64,000 bases of DNA from CBDDBH01 sp965225625 (GTDB taxonomy: Bacteria > Pseudomonadota > Gammaproteobacteria > JADZEE01), in contig CBDDBH010000032.1 in the NCBI GenBank assembly GCA_965225625.1, forward strand, positions 124,001 to 188,000, given 5' to 3'. A model generated the notes under the pieces. That model made no database searches, was not told the origin of the DNA, and saw only the letters and a program-made list of their open reading frames with translations. The translations under genes and the position numbers were made by a program. Of this stretch, positions 60,490 to 64,000 are shown in pieces. Positions within the stretch are counted from its first letter, which is position 1; each line of letters opens with the position of its first letter.

Positions 60490-61938
60490 ATGGCCACAAA
60501 GTCGCAAGATATCGAAACGTTCGTTAAACAGGAATACGAAGCCGGATTTTATACAGAGCTCGACGCCGACACCGTAGCGCCGGGTCTCAATGAAGATGTG
60601 ATTGAGTTCATCTCTCACAAAAAGAACGAACCACAGTGGCTGCTGGACTGGCGCATCGAAGCCTATCAGCGCTGGTTGACGCTGATTGAACCGCGCTGGG
60701 CACACGTGCATCACGCACCCATCGATTACCAGGCGATTTCCTATTATTCGGCACCCAAGTCAGACACCGATCGACCTAAAAGCCTCGACGAGGTCGATCC
60801 CAAGCTATTGGAAACCTACGAAAAACTCGGCATCCCGCTGCGCGAACAGGAGATGCTGGCGGGCGTGGCTGTTGATGCAGTATTCGACAGCGTCTCCGTC
60901 GCCACCACTTTTAAGGGAAAGCTTGCGGACGCCGGCGTTATATTTTGCCCCTTTTCTGAAGCCGTCGAAAATCACCCCGAGCTGGTGCGCCAGTATCTGG
61001 GCAGTGTGGTGCCGGTAGCCGACAATTTCTTCGCGGCAATGAATTCCGCGGTATTTACAGACGGCTCGTTTTGTTACATCCCGAAGAACACGCGCTGCCC
61101 AATGGAGTTGTCTACTTACTTTCGCATTAACGCGGCCAATACCGGACAGTTCGAGCGTACATTGATAATCGCTGACGAAGGCAGCTACGTAAGCTATCTG
61201 GAAGGCTGCACGGCGCCGATGCGCGACGAGAATCAGCTGCACGCCGCTGTGGTTGAACTGGTCGCCCTCGATAACGCGCAGATCAAGTATTCCACCGTCC
61301 AGAACTGGTACCCGGGCGACGAGAATGGTGTAGGCGGCATTTATAACTTCGTTACCAAGCGTGGCGAGTGCCGCGGGATTAATTCCAAGATTTCCTGGAC
61401 CCAGGTCGAAACAGGGTCGGCGATTACCTGGAAATACCCCAGTTGTGTGCTGCTTGGCGACAACTCAGTCGGCGAGTTTTACTCAGTAGCGCTGACCAAC
61501 AACTATCAACAGGCCGACACCGGCACCAAAATGTTGCACGTCGGACGCAATACCAGCAGCACGATCATCTCGAAAGGCATTTCTGCCGGAAAAGGACAAA
61601 ATGCCTATCGCGGACTGGTCAAAATTGCGCCCGGCGCCGAAGGCGCTCGCAACTACACGCAATGTGACTCACTACTGATCGGGGACACCTGTGGCGCACA
61701 CACCTTTCCTTACATCGAGGTAAGCAACTCGAGCGCGCAGGTGGAACATGAAGCAACTACTTCAAAAATTGCTGACGACCAGCTGTTTTACTGCCGCCAG
61801 CGCGGCATCTCAGAGGAAGACGCGGTAACGATGATCGTCAACGGTTTTTGCAAATCTGTATTCAAGGAACTGCCGATGGAGTTTGCCGTAGAGGCGCAGA
61901 AACTGCTCGGCATCAGCCTGGAGGGCGCCGTCGGATAA
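60490..61938 (+). CDS. sufB: Fe-S cluster assembly scaffold SufB
   Basis: 482 residues from the ATG at 60490 (MATKSQDIETF); the open frame reaches 60397 inside sufA but that start is rejected. SufB forms the SufBC2D scaffold on which [4Fe-4S] clusters are built. Blocks such as FAAMNSAVFTDGSFCYIPK, YLEGCTAP, NWYPGDENG and the late EISNSSAQVEHEATTSKI-like segment (VSNSSAQVEHEATTSKIADD) are diagnostic. Normal length for the family. Confidence 0.98.
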   Translation: MATKSQDIETFVKQEYEAGFYTELDADTVAPGLNEDVIEFISHKKNEPQWLLDWRIEAYQRWLTLIEPRWAHVHHAPIDYQAISYYSAPKSDTDRPKSLDEVDPKLLETYEKLGIPLREQEMLAGVAVDAVFDSVSVATTFKGKLADAGVIFCPFSEAVENHPELVRQYLGSVVPVADNFFAAMNSAVFTDGSFCYIPKNTRCPMELSTYFRINAANTGQFERTLIIADEGSYVSYLEGCTAPMRDENQLHAAVVELVALDNAQIKYSTVQNWYPGDENGVGGIYNFVTKRGECRGINSKISWTQVETGSAITWKYPSCVLLGDNSVGEFYSVALTNNYQQADTGTKMLHVGRNTSSTIISKGISAGKGQNAYRGLVKIAPGAEGARNYTQCDSLLIGDTCGAHTFPYIEVSNSSAQVEHEATTSKIADDQLFYCRQRGISEEDAVTMIVNGFCKSVFKELPMEFAVEAQKLLGISLEGAVG

Positions 61939-61955
61939 CGAGGTCGGGGAATCAA

Positions 61956-62717
61956 ATGGCAATGCTCAGTATTCGTGACCTGCACGTGGACGTCGCAGGT
62001 AAAAACATCCTCAGAGGTATAAACCTGGAAACCAGTGCCGGAGAAATACACGCCATTATGGGGCCCAATGGTTCGGGCAAAAGTACGCTCGCCCATGTGC
62101 TCAGCGGCAAAGCCGGCTATGAAGTGACGCGCGGCGAAGTGTTGTACAACGGCACCGATCTTCTATCCCTTGAACCGGAAGAGCGCGCTCGCGAAGGCGT
62201 ATTTCTGGCGTTTCAATACCCGGTCGAAATTCCCGGGGTCAACAATGTCTACATGCTCAAAGCTGCCGTCAACGCCATACGCCGGCATCGCGGTGAACAG
62301 GAGCTAGATGCCGTAGAGTTCCTGCAACTGATCAAGGAAAAGAGAAACGTCATCCAGATGGACGAAGCGCTGTTAAACCGCTCGGTAAACGAAGGTTTTT
62401 CCGGCGGCGAGAAGAAACGCAACGAAATCTTTCAAATGGCGATACTGGAACCACAGCTTGCCATCCTTGATGAAACGGACTCGGGTCTGGACATCGATGC
62501 GTTGAAAATAGTCGCGCAAGGCGTCAATGATTTGCGCTCAGCGCAGCGCTGTTTCGTGTTGGTAACACATTATCAACGACTGTTGAGCTACATCGTTCCC
62601 GACCGCGTTCACGTTCTCGCGCGCGGGCGCATCGTCAAGTCAGGCGGTCACGAGTTGGCGTTGGAATTGGAGGAGCGCGGTTACGATTGGATTGAGAAAG
62701 AGGAAGAAGCGGCTTGA
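61956..62717 (+). CDS. sufC: Fe-S cluster assembly ATPase SufC
   Basis: 253 residues from the ATG at 61956. ABC-type ATPase: Walker A IMGPNGSGKSTLAHVL, the Q-loop in FLAFQYPVEIPG, ABC signature NEGFSGGEKKRNEIFQM, Walker B AILDETDSGLDIDALK and a switch His in VTHYQR. SufC powers the SufBCD complex. Its TGA overlaps the sufD TTG start by 4 bp. Confidence 0.98.
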   Translation: MAMLSIRDLHVDVAGKNILRGINLETSAGEIHAIMGPNGSGKSTLAHVLSGKAGYEVTRGEVLYNGTDLLSLEPEERAREGVFLAFQYPVEIPGVNNVYMLKAAVNAIRRHRGEQELDAVEFLQLIKEKRNVIQMDEALLNRSVNEGFSGGEKKRNEIFQMAILEPQLAILDETDSGLDIDALKIVAQGVNDLRSAQRCFVLVTHYQRLLSYIVPDRVHVLARGRIVKSGGHELALELEERGYDWIEKEEEAA

Positions 62718-64000
62718 ACGCATCATCGGCGTTTAACGCCGTCCAGCATTATACGGAAGAATTTAACCGCGCCGAGCTGTCGTTGGCGGGGACCGATCTC
62801 GACTGGTTGCAACAGACTCGTCAGCGTGCACTGCAGCGCTTCAGCGAGCACGGCTTCCCAACCATACGCGATGAGGATTGGAAATATACGAATCTCGCGC
62901 AATTGGAACGCCGCAGTTTTCGTCTGGCAACAACCGCGGACGCTTTGATCGACCGCCAGCTGGTCGATTCGCTGGGCTACGCCGATGCCCGAGCCAGCAA
63001 TCTGGTGTTCGTAAATGGAGGGTTCGCCGCCGAGCTCTCGAATGTCGGCGCCCTGGCAGGCGGCGTACGCTTGGCTTCGTTGGCGGCAACACTTAGTGAG
63101 CCGCCGGAGTCACTTGCCCGATTGCTCGCCGACGAAACAGCAGGTCGGTTTGGCGCATTGAATTCAGCATTCATGCATGACGGCGCGTACATAAGTATCG
63201 ATGACGGGGTAGAGGTCGAGCAGCCGATCCACGTGCTGTTCATCGCCACTGCCACCACTGAACCCTTCGTGCAGTGCCCGCGGGTCGTCATCACTGCCGG
63301 CAAAAATTCCCGGGCAAGCATCATAGAAAGCTATATCGGCCTCACTGACGCTGACAATTTCACCAATACTGTTACGCATATCACCGCCGAAGATGGCGCA
63401 GCCATCGAACATTACAAAGTCCAAGAGGAATCTTCGAGTTCCTATCATATTGGCCATCTAAAGGCGCAGCTGCATCGCGACTCGAATGTCCAGGCGTATT
63501 CGGTTTCCATCGGCGCGCGGCTTGCCCGCCACGATATGCAGTTTGACCTGCTCGCGCCAGGCGCAACGGCGGGTCTTTACGGCTTATTCATGGGGGCAAA
63601 ACGCCAACACGTTGATCACCACACGCGCGTCGATCACCTGATGCCCAATACTCGCAGCGATGAAAATTTTCGCGGGATCCTGGACGGGCACGCGCATGGT
63701 GTTTTTAACGGCAAAGTAGTCGTTCATCAGGACGCCCAGAAAACTGACGCACGCCAATCGAACAAAAATTTGCTGCTGTCCGATACCGCCGAAGTCGATA
63801 CCAAGCCCGAACTCGAAATCTACGCCGATGATGTGCAATGCGCACATGGAGCGACGGTAGGACAGCTCGACGATAACGCCATGTTTTATCTGTTATCCCG
63901 CGGCATGGATCGTGATACCGCACGTGGTTTGCTTATCTACGCTTTCGCCGCCGAAATTATTAATCGCATTAAATTTGCACCTCTGCGCGAACGCCTGACT
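62714..64000 (+). CDS. sufD: Fe-S cluster assembly protein SufD (3' end outside window)
   Basis: 429 codons visible from a TTG at 62714 (LNASSAFNAV); the right edge cuts the last few residues. SufD pairs with SufB in SufBC2D. Characteristic blocks are RDEDWKYTNL, NRAS-type RASIIESYIG, GLYGLFMGAKRQHVDHHTRV, and VVHQDAQKTDARQSNKNLLL with ELEIYADDVQCAHGATVGQL. The overlap with sufC implies translational coupling. sufS/sufE/sufT, if present, lie beyond the window. Confidence 0.96.
   Translation, partial: MNASSAFNAVQHYTEEFNRAELSLAGTDLDWLQQTRQRALQRFSEHGFPTIRDEDWKYTNLAQLERRSFRLATTADALIDRQLVDSLGYADARASNLVFVNGGFAAELSNVGALAGGVRLASLAATLSEPPESLARLLADETAGRFGALNSAFMHDGAYISIDDGVEVEQPIHVLFIATATTEPFVQCPRVVITAGKNSRASIIESYIGLTDADNFTNTVTHITAEDGAAIEHYKVQEESSSSYHIGHLKAQLHRDSNVQAYSVSIGARLARHDMQFDLLAPGATAGLYGLFMGAKRQHVDHHTRVDHLMPNTRSDENFRGILDGHAHGVFNGKVVVHQDAQKTDARQSNKNLLLSDTAEVDTKPELEIYADDVQCAHGATVGQLDDNAMFYLLSRGMDRDTARGLLIYAFAAEIINRIKFAPLRERLT

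Overview
This is a chromosomal window from a proteobacterium, almost certainly a gammaproteobacterium. The evidence is a set of classical gammaproteobacterial gene neighbourhoods: pilMNOPQ-aroK-aroB-damX-gltBD-hemE, miaB-ybeZ-ybeY-lnt, pcnB-folK-(dNK)-panC, lptG beside pepA-holC-valS, and cysE-iscR-sufABCD. The base composition is moderately GC-rich, coding density is high, and there are many ATGA/TAATG gene overlaps. No phage, plasmid, insertion sequence or CRISPR array was seen. I cannot assign a genus from sequence alone.

Layout. (1) 1-3.7 kb is a catabolic-looking accessory block: a truncated SDR oxidoreductase reading left, then a rightward set of a NicX-type 2,5-dihydroxypyridine ring-cleavage dioxygenase homologue, a CoxG/SRPBCC protein and an HGGGW alpha/beta hydrolase, facing a carboxymuconolactone-decarboxylase-like protein. 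(2) 3.9-7.7 kb is a patchwork: an exported PDZ protein, two facing remnants of a lost NHEJ-type locus (3' end of ligD and the last TPRs of a MerR/TPR protein), a 131/132-bp tandem duplication, an HdfR-like LysR regulator, a small acidic protein, a glycine-zipper envelope protein and a small exported twin-CX3C cysteine-rich protein. (3) 7.7-10.8 kb, minus strand: a CheY-like response regulator overlapping a metallo-beta-lactamase-fold hydrolase, then thiS, thiG and trmB. (4) 11.3-20.4 kb: tRNA-Gly(CCC), an HD-domain hydrolase, then leftward mrcA (PBP1A), a conserved unknown, priA, a 48-bp tandem-repeat region, argS and a SPOR protein.

(5) 20.5-39.4 kb, plus strand: type IV pilus assembly genes pilMNOPQ with a strong terminator, then aroK-aroB-damX, gltB-gltD-hemE, a DUF368 (PopT-type) membrane protein and a CPA1 Na+/H+ antiporter with a cyclic-nucleotide-binding tail. 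(6) 39.5-48.7 kb, minus strand: pcnB-folK-dNK-panC, a polytopic unknown, a CinA-type MoaB-like protein, miaB, phoH-like ybeZ, ybeY and lnt. (7) 48.9-58.7 kb: tRNA-Glu(CTC), malonyl-CoA decarboxylase, a JmjC/cupin oxygenase, an RDD membrane protein, lptG without lptF, then pepA-holC-valS, where ValS carries a fused N-terminal extension. (8) 58.7-64 kb: cysE, an IscR-type regulator behind an IscR-like operator, and sufA-B-C-D, with sufD running off the right edge.

Most of the window is ordinary core genome. The points worth a second look are local: apparent +1 frameshifts in five-base homopolymers of pilP and cysE, the ValS fusion, missing lptF/corC/panB partners at their usual places, the decayed ligD/MerR-TPR scar, the 48-bp repeat array, the twin-CX3C exported protein, the regulator-hydrolase pair, and the NicX-like cassette. 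I did not find a clear, wholly new multi-gene system.
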